In this document: in pieces, positions 26,810-35,780 of the stretch | Position numbering within the stretch: the stretch's first letter is position 1 | How the letters are laid out: every line of letters begins with the position of its first letter | Source: CBDFKQ01 sp965248855 | GTDB taxonomy: Bacteria > Bacteroidota > Bacteroidia > Cytophagales > 172606-1 | Direction of reading: 5' to 3' | DNA length: 64,000 bases | Assembly: GCA_965248855.1 (NCBI GenBank) | Contig: CBDFKQ010000014.1 | Span: 372,001 to 436,000 of the forward strand | Made by a program: the position numbers and the translations under genes | Notes under the pieces: generated by a model | Database searches by the model: none | What the model saw: only the letters and a program-made list of their open reading frames with translations | What the model was told of the DNA's origin: nothing

Positions 26810-27355
26810 ATGGGATATTATGTACAAAGTTATTTAACAGATTCATCAGAAATTCGAAAATTGTATGGAAGTAAAAATAAAGAGTTACTTGCATCACTTT
26901 TGCATGAATTATCGGAGGATCTGAATAATCTTAATCAATACTTTAGTGAAGAACTCGGTGACGATAAAAATTCTCAGAAAATATTAACGGATATTATAAA
27001 CGGTGAAGTAAGGTTTCCCAAACTTGCATTTATGTATGGCTACGTATATGAGAAACTATGTGATTATTATGGCGAGCAGGTATTTCCTCCTAATGATGAG
27101 TATTCTACGGATTACTATTGGTCTATAAATAAAGAAACTTATAAGGCCTTTGTTCCTATTCCATTTTCAAATGACTTTCCTGAAATTTATAGTATTTTAA
27201 CAACTGAATTACAAGAAGAAAAAGAAAGATTTTTAGCGCCGACAAAAATACGCAATGTAGAAGATGAAGATGTAGAATCGGCTAAAGAAGATTTTAAATA
27301 TATATTTGAGGAAGCATTAAAGAAAAATAAGGATTTAGTATTTTTTTTATATTGA
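26810..27355 (+). CDS. Hypothetical protein, DUF7691-like
   Basis: I place the start at ATG 26810 (MGYYVQSYLTDSSEIRKLYG) rather than the longer frame from TTG 26783, because this N-terminus matches the MGYxVxxYxVD opening of a family of small proteins that I believe is DUF7691. The 181-residue protein is acidic and soluble, with a central YGYVYEKLCDYYGE and no catalytic motif that I recognise. It is divergent from tetR. Function unknown; the family link is from memory of the pattern and is only moderately sure. Confidence 0.65.
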   Translation: MGYYVQSYLTDSSEIRKLYGSKNKELLASLLHELSEDLNNLNQYFSEELGDDKNSQKILTDIINGEVRFPKLAFMYGYVYEKLCDYYGEQVFPPNDEYSTDYYWSINKETYKAFVPIPFSNDFPEIYSILTTELQEEKERFLAPTKIRNVEDEDVESAKEDFKYIFEEALKKNKDLVFFLY

Positions 27356-27413
27356 TAGTTTATAACATTATTTAATAAATTAAATCTGACAGAGTTTTCC
27401 AAAAAACAATTGT

Positions 27414-28379
27414 TTAAATAAAAATTGTTTTTATGGTGAGTAAAACATCAAAGACCATTAAACTCAATGCCGTTAAAAGAAAATAATAAAATTTATTTGC
27501 CGACACATCTATTTTTCGAGTATCTCGCAGTTGACCCTGAATTTGTGATACAGTTTTTATCAGGCTTATTACTTCATTGTTTTTGTTATTGATCTCAAAA
27601 TAACTTCCTCCTGTTATAGTTGCCAGTTTTTTTAAGTCTGATCTATTTAAATGAGAAACTACATCATTGCCCTGAGCATCTTTTTTCCATTTACCTGAAT
27701 TTGAAATTTTACCCCCCTGATCTGTTCCAATTCCTAATGTAAACAATCGAATTCCGTGAAGCTCTAAACTTTCGGCAATTTTCTTTGTTTTTTTTCCAAA
27801 ATCCTCACCATCACTTATTAAAACTAACACTTTAGATTTGTTAAGAGAATTGACATCATCTTCCAAGTATTTTTCTAATGCTAATTGCAAGGCAGCTTCT
27901 ATATTTGTGCCTGTTTGAGGCATAATTCGAGTTTCAAAACCTCGTATAAATAAATTTAATGCGCTTTTATCATAAGTGAGAGGGCATTGAACAAAAGCTT
28001 CATCAGTAAAAACAATTAATCCGATTCTGTCATTTGACCATTGATTAATCAGGTTTGATATTTCAAACTTTGTTTTTTCTAATCTGGTTGGTTGTACATC
28101 ACTTGCATTCATCGATTCTGATAAATCAACCGCTATGTAAATATCTTTCCCTACCGTTTTTATTTCTTTTCGTATTTCACCAAACGACGGCCCGAGTACT
28201 GCTAAAATGAGTAAAATAAAATACGTAACCCTGATAATTAACTTCCAAATTATATTATATCCCTGAGCATTAAATACCTTTGAAACCTTCCTTACTCTTA
28301 ATATAAATAACAAATAAATTAAAAAGAATAAGGCAATTACTATTATATGAAATGTATTGAAGTGGTAATACCAATTCAT
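27414..28379 (-). CDS. VWA-domain membrane protein BatA/BatB-like
   Basis: The 321-residue protein has N-terminal membrane helices (about residues 11-28 and 49-65), a von Willebrand A domain and a C-terminal helix (KFYYFLLTALSLMVFDVLL). The metal site is intact: DLSES at residues 85-89, a Thr in MPQTGTNIEAAL, and SDGEDFG. This layout is BatA/BatB of the Bacteroides aerotolerance set. The neighbours are unrelated, and batD lies about 18 kb away, so the usual cluster is split. Role in stress tolerance is by family only. Confidence 0.85.
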   Translation of the reverse strand: MNWYYHFNTFHIIVIALFFLIYLLFILRVRKVSKVFNAQGYNIIWKLIIRVTYFILLILAVLGPSFGEIRKEIKTVGKDIYIAVDLSESMNASDVQPTRLEKTKFEISNLINQWSNDRIGLIVFTDEAFVQCPLTYDKSALNLFIRGFETRIMPQTGTNIEAALQLALEKYLEDDVNSLNKSKVLVLISDGEDFGKKTKKIAESLELHGIRLFTLGIGTDQGGKISNSGKWKKDAQGNDVVSHLNRSDLKKLATITGGSYFEINNKNNEVISLIKTVSQIQGQLRDTRKIDVSANKFYYFLLTALSLMVFDVLLTIKTIFI

Positions 28380-28566
28380 ATGTATAAATTTAAAATTTAG
28401 CCTTTAAAACATGCAACTTAAATTTTATGTTTGAAATTAAAAATAGTGATGATGTTTAATCGCAGATGATGCGTATCATTTTTATTTAATTAATAGAATA
28501 TTTTAATATTAAAGTGCAAATTACGTTTTAATATTTTCAGACAAAATTTAATAAAAAAATGATTTC

Positions 28567-29562
28567 ATGAAACCCGGACGCTTTTATTATGCATTTTTTG
28601 CCTTAGTTGCTATTCTTTTCTTAGGCAATTTATTTTTTGAATGCTCTTCCCCTAAAAGAGCAAATACTTTTAAGGACAGTGGCCTTACTTATACCAACCC
28701 CATTATAAATAAATATCTGGCTGACCCCTGTATTGTGTATGATAATGGATATTATTATTTATTTGCCACAGGTAAGGCAGGAGATGGAAAATACATTCCA
28801 ATACATCGTTCTAAGAATTTATCCAAATGGGAATTTGTAGGTGGAGCCGTAAATAGGGGCGGAAAAACTGATTGGAATTTTAAACATTTTTGGGCACCTG
28901 AAGTAATTAAGATTAAAGATACTTACTATCTGTATTATACCGCATCACCGGAAGAATCACCTGCAAACTCCGGCAATAGAGTAGGTCTCGCCACTTCCAA
29001 AAACATAGAAGGCCCTTATAATAATGTAGGGATAGTTATTCCACATGCCTCTATTGATGGCCACCCTTATATTGATAAGGATGGCCAAATGTATATTTTT
29101 TATACTATAGAGCATAAAAACACAGATGGGCTTAAAGCAGGCCAAATATATGCCGATAAAATGATTTCCCCTGAAAAAGTAGAAGGCAAGCCGGTGCAGG
29201 TGATTAGCCATCATGTATGGCAGGAAGGGCCTTTCCTTCAATATAGGTTTAATAAATATTTTCTTACTTATAGCCTTGGTAATTGGATGGATAGTACTTA
29301 TCATTTGAGATATGCAACAAGTGATTTTATTACCGGCCCCTTTACCGAGCAACGAGATACAATTCTAAAATCAAATAAATTTGTAAAAGGTCCCGGCCAC
29401 CATTTTATGTTTACAGATAAAAGAAAAAAAGATTGGATTGTGTACCACGGGTGGGACACCTCTTTTAAAGCAAGGTACCCAAGGATAGACAGGATTTTTT
29501 TTACAAATGATAAAATATATTCAGATGGGCCAACCTATATCCCTCAAAGTGTAAATAAATAA
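28567..29562 (+). CDS. GH43-family glycoside hydrolase, lipoprotein
   Basis: A 331-residue exported protein with a lipobox-like signal (LFFEC, Cys26) and a single five-bladed propeller domain. Catalytic residues of family 43 can be placed: base Asp53 (LADPCIVY), pKa modulator Asp164 (SIDGHPYID) and acid Glu220 (WQEGPF). Family members are arabinanases, arabinofuranosidases or xylosidases; which one cannot be told here. There is no accessory carbohydrate-binding module and no SusCD pair nearby, so it is not part of an obvious polysaccharide utilisation locus. Confidence 0.9.
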   Translation: MKPGRFYYAFFALVAILFLGNLFFECSSPKRANTFKDSGLTYTNPIINKYLADPCIVYDNGYYYLFATGKAGDGKYIPIHRSKNLSKWEFVGGAVNRGGKTDWNFKHFWAPEVIKIKDTYYLYYTASPEESPANSGNRVGLATSKNIEGPYNNVGIVIPHASIDGHPYIDKDGQMYIFYTIEHKNTDGLKAGQIYADKMISPEKVEGKPVQVISHHVWQEGPFLQYRFNKYFLTYSLGNWMDSTYHLRYATSDFITGPFTEQRDTILKSNKFVKGPGHHFMFTDKRKKDWIVYHGWDTSFKARYPRIDRIFFTNDKIYSDGPTYIPQSVNK

Positions 29563-29678
29563 AAAAAGACCTTAAAATGAGGGGATTATTTCCTAAAATT
29601 TGATAAACCATTAGGTGTTTATAAGTATTATAGATTAAAAAATATTACTTAAGTTGCACTTTAACAAATTAATAATTT

Positions 29679-30055
29679 ATGTCATGGGATTATAAACCAA
29701 ACCTTTACGCTTTGATTGGATCAGAAGTTATTCCAGATATTGCCTATCAAAAGCTTCTTATACTTGAAGATTATGGAGGAATACTATCTGATTTTATCTT
29801 AAGAAAAACATTAGAAATAAATTTAGATGATGTAGTTGGAACAACATACCCCGACTATAAGAACTCAGAAAATTGGTTAAAATTTTTTTATTCATTAAAG
29901 AAAATTCATTCAGAAGAGGGCTTAATTTGGTATTCTCAGTTCTTTACATCAAACGCACAGAAATTAATTATGGTTTTGGTTTAACCGAATTCAAATCAAA
30001 ATATTGGATTGTTGAGGGTAATAATAGAATATGTATCGCAAAATGTTGGGATTGA
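29679..30055 (+). pseudogene. Small hypothetical gene with a one-base frameshift
   Basis: The frame from ATG 29679 encodes MSWDYKPNLYALIGSEVIP and reaches a stop at 29984. A second frame overlapping it continues as INYGFGLTEFKSKYWIVEG and ends at 30055. Adding one A to the A-run at 29961-29963 joins them into one protein of about 125 residues that reads smoothly through the junction. I therefore treat it as one gene with a one-base deletion. It is cytoplasmic with no recognised domain. Decay and sequencing error in a homopolymer are both possible. Confidence 0.62.
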
Positions 30056-30239
30056 AAAAAATTTTAATTCCTGTGAATTTCCAATATACCACTTAATTTA
30101 ACGCTTTCTTTCTGTAGTAAATTTATTCTTGACTTAAATAACCTCCCTAAATTCAATTCATAAGCTAAAGAAATTTATTGCAAACGATTTTGCTGCCTTT
30201 TTTTTAATTTCCTCAATTTATATCTATTAGAAATTGATC

Positions 30240-30263
30240 AATATTAAATATATATTTAATATT
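30240..30263. promoter_or_regulatory. 24-bp perfect palindrome upstream of dinB
   Basis: The exact palindrome with arms AATATTAAATAT is centred about 100 bases before the dinB start, in the 298-base spacer upstream of the polymerase cassette. It could be an operator. It is pure A/T in a very AT-rich spacer, so chance is also possible. Confidence 0.35.
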
Positions 30264-30353
30264 ATATTGCGAATCAAAAATATTATCTCTTATATCTTAG
30301 CATTTTTAATTTAAAATTGTAAATATTGCATTGTATTTAAATATTAAATTAAA

Positions 30354-31541
30354 TTGTTATCTGAAAGGCAAATAGTTCACATGGACATGGATACATTTTT
30401 TGTATCTGTGGAAAGGCTTAAAAATCCCAAGCTTGTAGGGATGCCCGTGCTGGTGGGTGGCTTTTCTGATCGTGCAGTGGTAGCAAGCTGCTCTTATGAA
30501 ACCAGAAAGTTTGGGATCCATTCTGCCATGCCCATGAAACTGGCCAGGCAACTATGCCCTGAAGCTATAGTAGTAAAAGGAGATATGGATTCTTATTCCG
30601 ATTATTCCAAAATGGTTACCGGGGTAATTGCAGATAAAGCACCTGTTTTTGAAAAGACTTCCATAGATGAGCATTATATAGATGTATCCGGGATGGATAA
30701 ATATATCGGCACTTATAAATGGACGCATGAACTCAGGCAAAAGATTATGAAAGAAACGCATCTGCCTGTAAGTTTTGGCCTTTCCCCCAATAAAACAGTT
30801 TCTAAAATAGCAACCGGTCAGGCGAAACCCAACGGTGAGTTACAGGTGTTGGCTCCGGAAGTGCATCATTTCCTGGATCCTCTATCTATTAAAAAAATAC
30901 CGGGGATCGGAAAAAAAACGGAAAATGCTTTGTACCAAATGGGTGTAAGGGATATTCAGACACTCAGGCAAATCCCTGTTGAATTATTAGAAATGAACTT
31001 TGGCAAAACCGGTATTGCCATTTGGAAAAAAGCCAACGGTATTGATAACAATCCTGTAGAGCCTTATAGTATTCAAAAGTCTATGGGTCATGAAATGACT
31101 TTAAACCAAGATACCACCGATGTGAAGGAATTAAAAAGGCTGCTGCTTCATATGGTGGAACTGCTTGCTTTTGATTTGAGAAAAAAGAAAAAGCTTTGCG
31201 CCTGCATTACAGTTAAAATCAGGTACTCTACTTTTGATACGTTTTCAAAACAAATGTCTATTCCTTACACTTCTGCAGACCATCATTTAATCGATAAGGC
31301 ATTTTTACTTTTTAATAAGCTTTACGAGAAAAGGCTTTTAATCAGAATGATCGGAGTAAAAGTAAGCCATTTGGTAGAAGGAAATTATCAAATCCATCTC
31401 TTTGAAGACAGCAGGGAGCAGATATTATTGTACAATGCCCTTGATAAAGTAAGGATACGCTTTGGTGAAACAGCAGTCATGCGCGCTGCAGGCTTGATGA
31501 CTTACACGGAGGAAAATTTATTCACTTCCACAAACGGATAG
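30354..31541 (+). CDS. dinB: Y-family DNA polymerase (Pol IV type)
   Basis: A 395-residue translesion polymerase. The catalytic carboxylates are intact: DMD at residues 11-13 and SIDE at 103-106, so unlike ImuB this should be an active polymerase. Helix-hairpin-helix motif IKKIPGIGKKTENALYQMG lies near residue 177 and the little-finger domain follows. I use the TTG at 30354, because an ATG start at the internal MDMD would remove the first beta strand seen in relatives. It is followed 14 bases later by a dnaE-type gene, forming a translesion cassette. The pair is visibly GC-richer than its surroundings. Confidence 0.93.
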   Translation: MLSERQIVHMDMDTFFVSVERLKNPKLVGMPVLVGGFSDRAVVASCSYETRKFGIHSAMPMKLARQLCPEAIVVKGDMDSYSDYSKMVTGVIADKAPVFEKTSIDEHYIDVSGMDKYIGTYKWTHELRQKIMKETHLPVSFGLSPNKTVSKIATGQAKPNGELQVLAPEVHHFLDPLSIKKIPGIGKKTENALYQMGVRDIQTLRQIPVELLEMNFGKTGIAIWKKANGIDNNPVEPYSIQKSMGHEMTLNQDTTDVKELKRLLLHMVELLAFDLRKKKKLCACITVKIRYSTFDTFSKQMSIPYTSADHHLIDKAFLLFNKLYEKRLLIRMIGVKVSHLVEGNYQIHLFEDSREQILLYNALDKVRIRFGETAVMRAAGLMTYTEENLFTSTNG

Positions 31542-31555
31542 ACAATTGTATTTAT

Positions 31556-34480
31556 ATGTTACAGTTTATCCGGTCTTACTACAGCCTCAAATTTGGTGTT
31601 CACAGCATTGAAGAGATTGTTGAGAGGGCGCTTAGAGCAGGCATTCAAACGCTTGCCCTAACCGACATTAACAATACTTCCGGATTATGGGATTTTGTGC
31701 GCCTTTGTAAAGAAGCGGGTATTCATCCTGTTGCGGGGGTAGAATGTAAAATAGAAAATATAACATTGTTTTCGTTAATCGTCAACAACAATGAAGGCCT
31801 CCGGGAAATACATGAATATCTATCTTGGCATAACCTCAATGACAAACCATTGGGTACGCTAAGCCTTGAATTTAAAAATGTTTTCATTATTTATCCTTTC
31901 AGTACCCCGGCCGAGAAAGTCCTTGCAGATAATGAATTTATAGGGATCCGGCCCTATGAAATCAATAAGCTTTTTTCAAGCCCGCATAAAAAAAGATTGG
32001 AAAAACTCATTGCTTTCCATCCGGTAACTTTTTTTTCTAAAAGTGATTACGAGCTTCATAAAATATTGGTTGCCATCGATTACAATACGCTGCTCTCAAA
32101 AGTAGAAGCAAAAGATACCGCCCATCCAAATGAAATTATTTTAAAGCCCGGGCAACTCGGGAAGTATTATGAAATGTATCCAATACTGATTGATAATCTT
32201 GAAAAAATAACGGAAGGCTGTTCCATACAAATGAATTATGAAGAAAGAAAAAACAGGAAAACATTCACCGGAAGCAAAACAGGTGACAAGGAACTTTTAA
32301 AAAAGCTTGCCTTTGACGGTTGTCTTAACAGGTATGGAAAGCATAATAAAGAAGCTGTTAAAAGGGTGGCACATGAGCTCTCTATCATCGATCAGTTAAG
32401 TTTTGAAGCTTATTTTTTAATCACTTATGATATTATCAGGTATGCGGTATGGAAAGATTTTTTTCATCTTGGCCGTGGGAGCGGTGCCAACAGCGTAGTT
32501 GCTTATTGTCTGGGCATTACGGATGTAGACCCTATTGAACTGAATTTATATTTTGAAAGGTTCCTCAACCCTAAGCGAACAAGCCCGCCTGATTTTGATC
32601 TGGATTTCAGTTGGAAAGACAGGGATGAAATAACCGATTATATTTTTAAACGTTATGGAAATGAATATACAGCCTTGCTGGGCACTATCACAACTTTCCA
32701 GAGGGATGCCACCATTCGTGAATTGGGAAAAGTGTATGGCCTGCCTAAGTCTGAAATAGATTTGATTTCGGGTAATATTTTATCTCCTAAGCATGGCATC
32801 CGGAAATTAATATTGGATACCGTTCCAAAGCTAAAAGACTTTCCCAACATCCGCAGCATACATGCAGGCGGTATCATGATTTCGGAATTACCCGTCTCTT
32901 ATTATTCTGCAGTGGATCTTCCGCCTAAAGGTTTCCCGACGCTTCAACACGATATGTATCTGGCAGAATCTATTTCGTTTGACAAATTGGATGTGCTGAG
33001 TCAAAGGGGCCTGGGCCATATTAAAGAAGCAGTGGATATTGTTAAGCAGACACAGGGGCTTACCATTGATATTCGTAAAACGGAAGATTTTAAAAAAAAT
33101 GATCACGTAAGGAACCTGATTTCAAGTTCAAAAACCATCGGATGCTTTTATATAGAATCCCCGGCCATGCGCCAACTGCTTAAAAAGCTTAAATGCAGCG
33201 ATTACCTGACATTGGTGGCTGCTTCTTCCATCATACGCCCCGGCGTGGCACAAAGCGGGATGATGAAAAGTTATATAGAGCGCTTTCATAACCCCGACGG
33301 TTTCGAATACATACACCCGGTAATGAAAGAACAATTGGGCGAAACTTATGGGGTGATGGTTTACCAGGAAGATGTATTAAAAATTTGTCATCACTTCGCG
33401 GATTTAGATTTAAGTGATGCCGATATCCTTAGAAGGGGGATGTCGGGTAAGTTCAGGTCGAAAGATGAATTTAACCGGATCAAAGAAAGGTTTTTTTCTA
33501 ACTGCAGGGAAAAAGGATATACTGATCAGCTGACCCTTGAGGTATGGCGGCAGGTAGAATCTTTTGCAGGGTACTCTTTCTCCAAGGCGCATTCTGCCAG
33601 TTATGCGGTTGAAAGTTACCAGAGCCTTTACCTGAAAACATATTTTCCGCATGCTTTCCATACGGCTGTAATCAATAATTTCGGTGGCTTTTATAAAACC
33701 TGGGTATATGTACATGAAGCGGGAAAATGCGGTGCCGTCATCCATTTGCCCTGTGTTAATAACAGTGAAGATAAAACCTGTTTGAAAAACACCAATGACA
33801 TTTACCTGGGTTTCCAACATGTGGAGAATCTGGAAAGCAGGTTTATCAAACGTTTTCTCTCGGAAAGGGATTTAAATGGAATGTTTAATGATTTTCATGA
33901 TTTTATCAGCCGGGTAAATCCTGATAAAGAACAATTAAACTTACTCATCAGGATAGGTGCATTTCGTTTCACGGGCATATCAAAAAAGAACTTGCTTTGG
34001 GATGCCTGTTTAAAACCAAAGACTTTAACCGGTTCCCATTCGATAGGTTCTTTATTCCCGGTATACAGGAAAATGTTTGTGTTGCCGAAGCTTGCCCATT
34101 CTGATTGGGATGATATCATGGATCAGATAGAACTTTTAGGCTTTCCCGTCACCCACAGTTACTTTGATATGGTAAAAACGGATTACAGGGGTGATGTGAT
34201 GGCGGAAGGTTTAATTAACCATTTGGGAAAAACGGTTAGGATGATGGGTATTTTTGTGGCTGTTAAATCTCTCAGGACAAAAACAGGCAAGCCGATGGGC
34301 TTTGGTTGTTTCATCGATGCGAACGGGGATTTTTTTGATACGATCCATTTTACCGAATCGTACATGCAATATCCACTTCAGGGTCCGGGGGTGTATCTGG
34401 TGGAAGGAAAGGTGGTTGAAGATTTTGGCCTGGCCAGTCTGGAGGTAAAGAAAATGGGGAAGTTAAGTTTTAAGGCCTGA
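31556..34480 (+). CDS. DnaE-type DNA polymerase III alpha subunit, accessory
   Basis: A 974-residue C-family polymerase, shorter than the replicative DnaE (about 1160). Polymerase motifs GRGSG (306-310) and PDFDLDF (345-351) hold two of the catalytic aspartates, so the active site looks intact. The N-terminal PHP domain lacks the HxH metal pair (it reads LQFIRSYYSLKFG), so PHP catalysis is probably lost. The C-terminal clamp and tau-binding parts appear short. Size and its place directly behind dinB point to an accessory, damage-tolerance polymerase like DnaE2/ImuC rather than the replicative enzyme. A sample of 60 bases at 33181-33240 has 27 G+C, against 16 in a sample of dedA (43081-43140), suggesting transfer or different selection. 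Confidence 0.9.
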   Translation: MLQFIRSYYSLKFGVHSIEEIVERALRAGIQTLALTDINNTSGLWDFVRLCKEAGIHPVAGVECKIENITLFSLIVNNNEGLREIHEYLSWHNLNDKPLGTLSLEFKNVFIIYPFSTPAEKVLADNEFIGIRPYEINKLFSSPHKKRLEKLIAFHPVTFFSKSDYELHKILVAIDYNTLLSKVEAKDTAHPNEIILKPGQLGKYYEMYPILIDNLEKITEGCSIQMNYEERKNRKTFTGSKTGDKELLKKLAFDGCLNRYGKHNKEAVKRVAHELSIIDQLSFEAYFLITYDIIRYAVWKDFFHLGRGSGANSVVAYCLGITDVDPIELNLYFERFLNPKRTSPPDFDLDFSWKDRDEITDYIFKRYGNEYTALLGTITTFQRDATIRELGKVYGLPKSEIDLISGNILSPKHGIRKLILDTVPKLKDFPNIRSIHAGGIMISELPVSYYSAVDLPPKGFPTLQHDMYLAESISFDKLDVLSQRGLGHIKEAVDIVKQTQGLTIDIRKTEDFKKNDHVRNLISSSKTIGCFYIESPAMRQLLKKLKCSDYLTLVAASSIIRPGVAQSGMMKSYIERFHNPDGFEYIHPVMKEQLGETYGVMVYQEDVLKICHHFADLDLSDADILRRGMSGKFRSKDEFNRIKERFFSNCREKGYTDQLTLEVWRQVESFAGYSFSKAHSASYAVESYQSLYLKTYFPHAFHTAVINNFGGFYKTWVYVHEAGKCGAVIHLPCVNNSEDKTCLKNTNDIYLGFQHVENLESRFIKRFLSERDLNGMFNDFHDFISRVNPDKEQLNLLIRIGAFRFTGISKKNLLWDACLKPKTLTGSHSIGSLFPVYRKMFVLPKLAHSDWDDIMDQIELLGFPVTHSYFDMVKTDYRGDVMAEGLINHLGKTVRMMGIFVAVKSLRTKTGKPMGFGCFIDANGDFFDTIHFTESYMQYPLQGPGVYLVEGKVVEDFGLASLEVKKMGKLSFKA

Positions 34481-34540
34481 AAAAGCTATGATATAGCAGT
34501 TGGGAAAACCTTACCTTCCAGATCAATTATTTTGGATTAT

Positions 34541-34797
34541 TTAAACGCATCCATTTATTAGTTTTTTATTAGTTAGTAATAGCTCTATAGTTACATTTTG
34601 ATTTTTCGAATCTCCTGTGGCTTTTAACAATTTAATTTCAGTAAAATCAATGGTTTGTTTTGAATCGGTTTCAGTTATTTTAAGCATTTTTTCAAATATT
34701 CGTTTTCTTTTTTTATATCATCATATGTTGTTTGGGCTTTAGGTGGAATACATGAATTAATAATAATGATGCTGAAAAAAACAAAAATGCGTTTCAT
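34541..34797 (-). pseudogene. Small lipoprotein gene with a one-base frameshift
   Basis: On the minus strand ATG 34797 opens MKRIFVFFSIIIINSCIPP, a lipoprotein signal with lipobox INSC, then runs to a stop at 34675 after an AAAAAA run. In the next frame MLKITETDSKQTIDFTEIK continues through SKNQNVTIELLLTN to a stop at 34541. One extra A in the run at 34687-34692 would join them into a protein of about 85 residues (acidic linker after the signal). The match of the two parts suggests one broken gene. Function unknown. Confidence 0.55.
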
Positions 34798-35212
34798 TGT
34801 ATAGAAATTAAATAACATATTAAAGTCGATTTTTAAAAAAGCGAAATAAATGAAATAAGATTAATTGGAAAATTTTATTTTTTATTGTTGCTTATTAAAT
34901 TCCCAAAAATTGCAACATTCTTTATGTTCAAAAGTTTGAAACAATTATAAAAGTAGCTTCATCTTACAAAATGTATTGCTATCCGAAAAAAAAAAGTGAA
35001 AAATTAATCCGGAAATTAAAATAAAATTATAATTATCAGTTTATCAATATCAGTATATTCATAATTTCAATAAAAAAAATTAAAATTAATTTCTTATCAT
35101 TTTTTACTGATTTTTAAAATTCAAAATGTAAAATACAAGATTTGCGAAGGATTATATCATTGTGAAATAATTTACTTTACTTTTATTGAATATAATTTCA
35201 AGATATATATAA
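34798..35212. other. Intergenic region before tadA, 415 bases
   Basis: AT-rich spacer between the broken lipoprotein gene (minus) and tadA (plus). It holds one 38-bp palindromic repeat at 35030-35067. No ORF or RNA gene is apparent in the rest. Confidence 0.55.
35030..35067. repeat. 38-bp palindromic intergenic repeat, copy 6
   Basis: A well-preserved copy with left arm TAATTATCAGTTTATCAA and right arm GTATATTCATAATTT. The left arm shares the AGTTTATC variant with the perfect copy at 15561. It lies in the spacer upstream of tadA. Confidence 0.75.
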
Positions 35213-35659
35213 ATGTTCAGTAATAATAACGATTATTTTATGGGGGAAGCTTTAAGGCAGGCTCAATTAGCATTTGATGCTGATGAAATCCCTGTAGGAG
35301 CTGTAGTTGCATGCAAGGGTAAAATAATTGGGAAAGGCTATAACCAAACACAAAGATTAAATGATGTAACTGCGCATGCAGAAATGATCGCAATTACTTC
35401 AGCAGCCTCTTTATTAGGAAGTAAATATTTAAATGATTGCATTTTGTATGTTACTTTAGAACCCTGCATAATGTGTGCAGGTGCAATAGCCTGGGCACAA
35501 TTGGGTGGTTTAGTTTTTGGAACTGATGATAAAAAAAAAGGTTTTACAATGCTTAACCAGGCTGTACTACATCCACGAACATTGGTTTCTTCGGGTGTTT
35601 TAAAGGATGATTGTGAAGAACTATTGAAATATTTTTTTTTAAGGTTGCGAAATAAATAA
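35213..35659 (+). CDS. tadA: tRNA adenosine deaminase TadA
   Basis: TadA converts A34 to inosine in tRNA-Arg(ACG) and is essential in most bacteria. The 148-residue cytidine-deaminase-fold protein has the zinc motifs HAEM at about residues 57-60 (His ligand and catalytic Glu) and PCIMC near 87-91. The N-terminus MGEALRQAQLAFDADEIPVGAVV is typical. The start is ATG 35213. A guanine deaminase is the main alternative, but the short length and GAIAWAQLGGLVFGT favour TadA. Confidence 0.93.
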   Translation: MFSNNNDYFMGEALRQAQLAFDADEIPVGAVVACKGKIIGKGYNQTQRLNDVTAHAEMIAITSAASLLGSKYLNDCILYVTLEPCIMCAGAIAWAQLGGLVFGTDDKKKGFTMLNQAVLHPRTLVSSGVLKDDCEELLKYFFLRLRNK

Positions 35660-35709
35660 AAAAAATATTCAGAAAGAATGAATTTTTGACAACCCTTATT
35701 GCATAAAAT

Positions 35710-35739
35710 TTGTTACAGACCAATAGAAATATATTTTTG
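35710..35739 (+). promoter_or_regulatory. Promoter of the superoxide dismutase gene
   Basis: TTG at 35710-35712, a 19-base spacer and TATTTTTG at 35732-35739 match the Bacteroidota -33/-7 consensus well. The gene starts at 35781, giving a leader of roughly 35 bases. Confidence 0.6.
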
Positions 35740-35780
35740 CAAAATAATGTATTAATCATTTTAACTTAAAACCATATCTT

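Noticed and set aside
28957..29352. A 131-residue minus-strand frame inside the GH43 gene
   Set aside because: Shadow of a gene with identifiable catalytic residues; no recognisable protein features.
33410..33820. A 136-residue minus-strand frame inside dnaE
   Set aside because: It lies entirely within a well-supported polymerase gene, and the GC-rich codons there keep the reverse frame open by chance.
31556..34480. Replicative DnaE
   Set aside because: The protein is about 190 residues too short and follows dinB directly, which fits an accessory polymerase.
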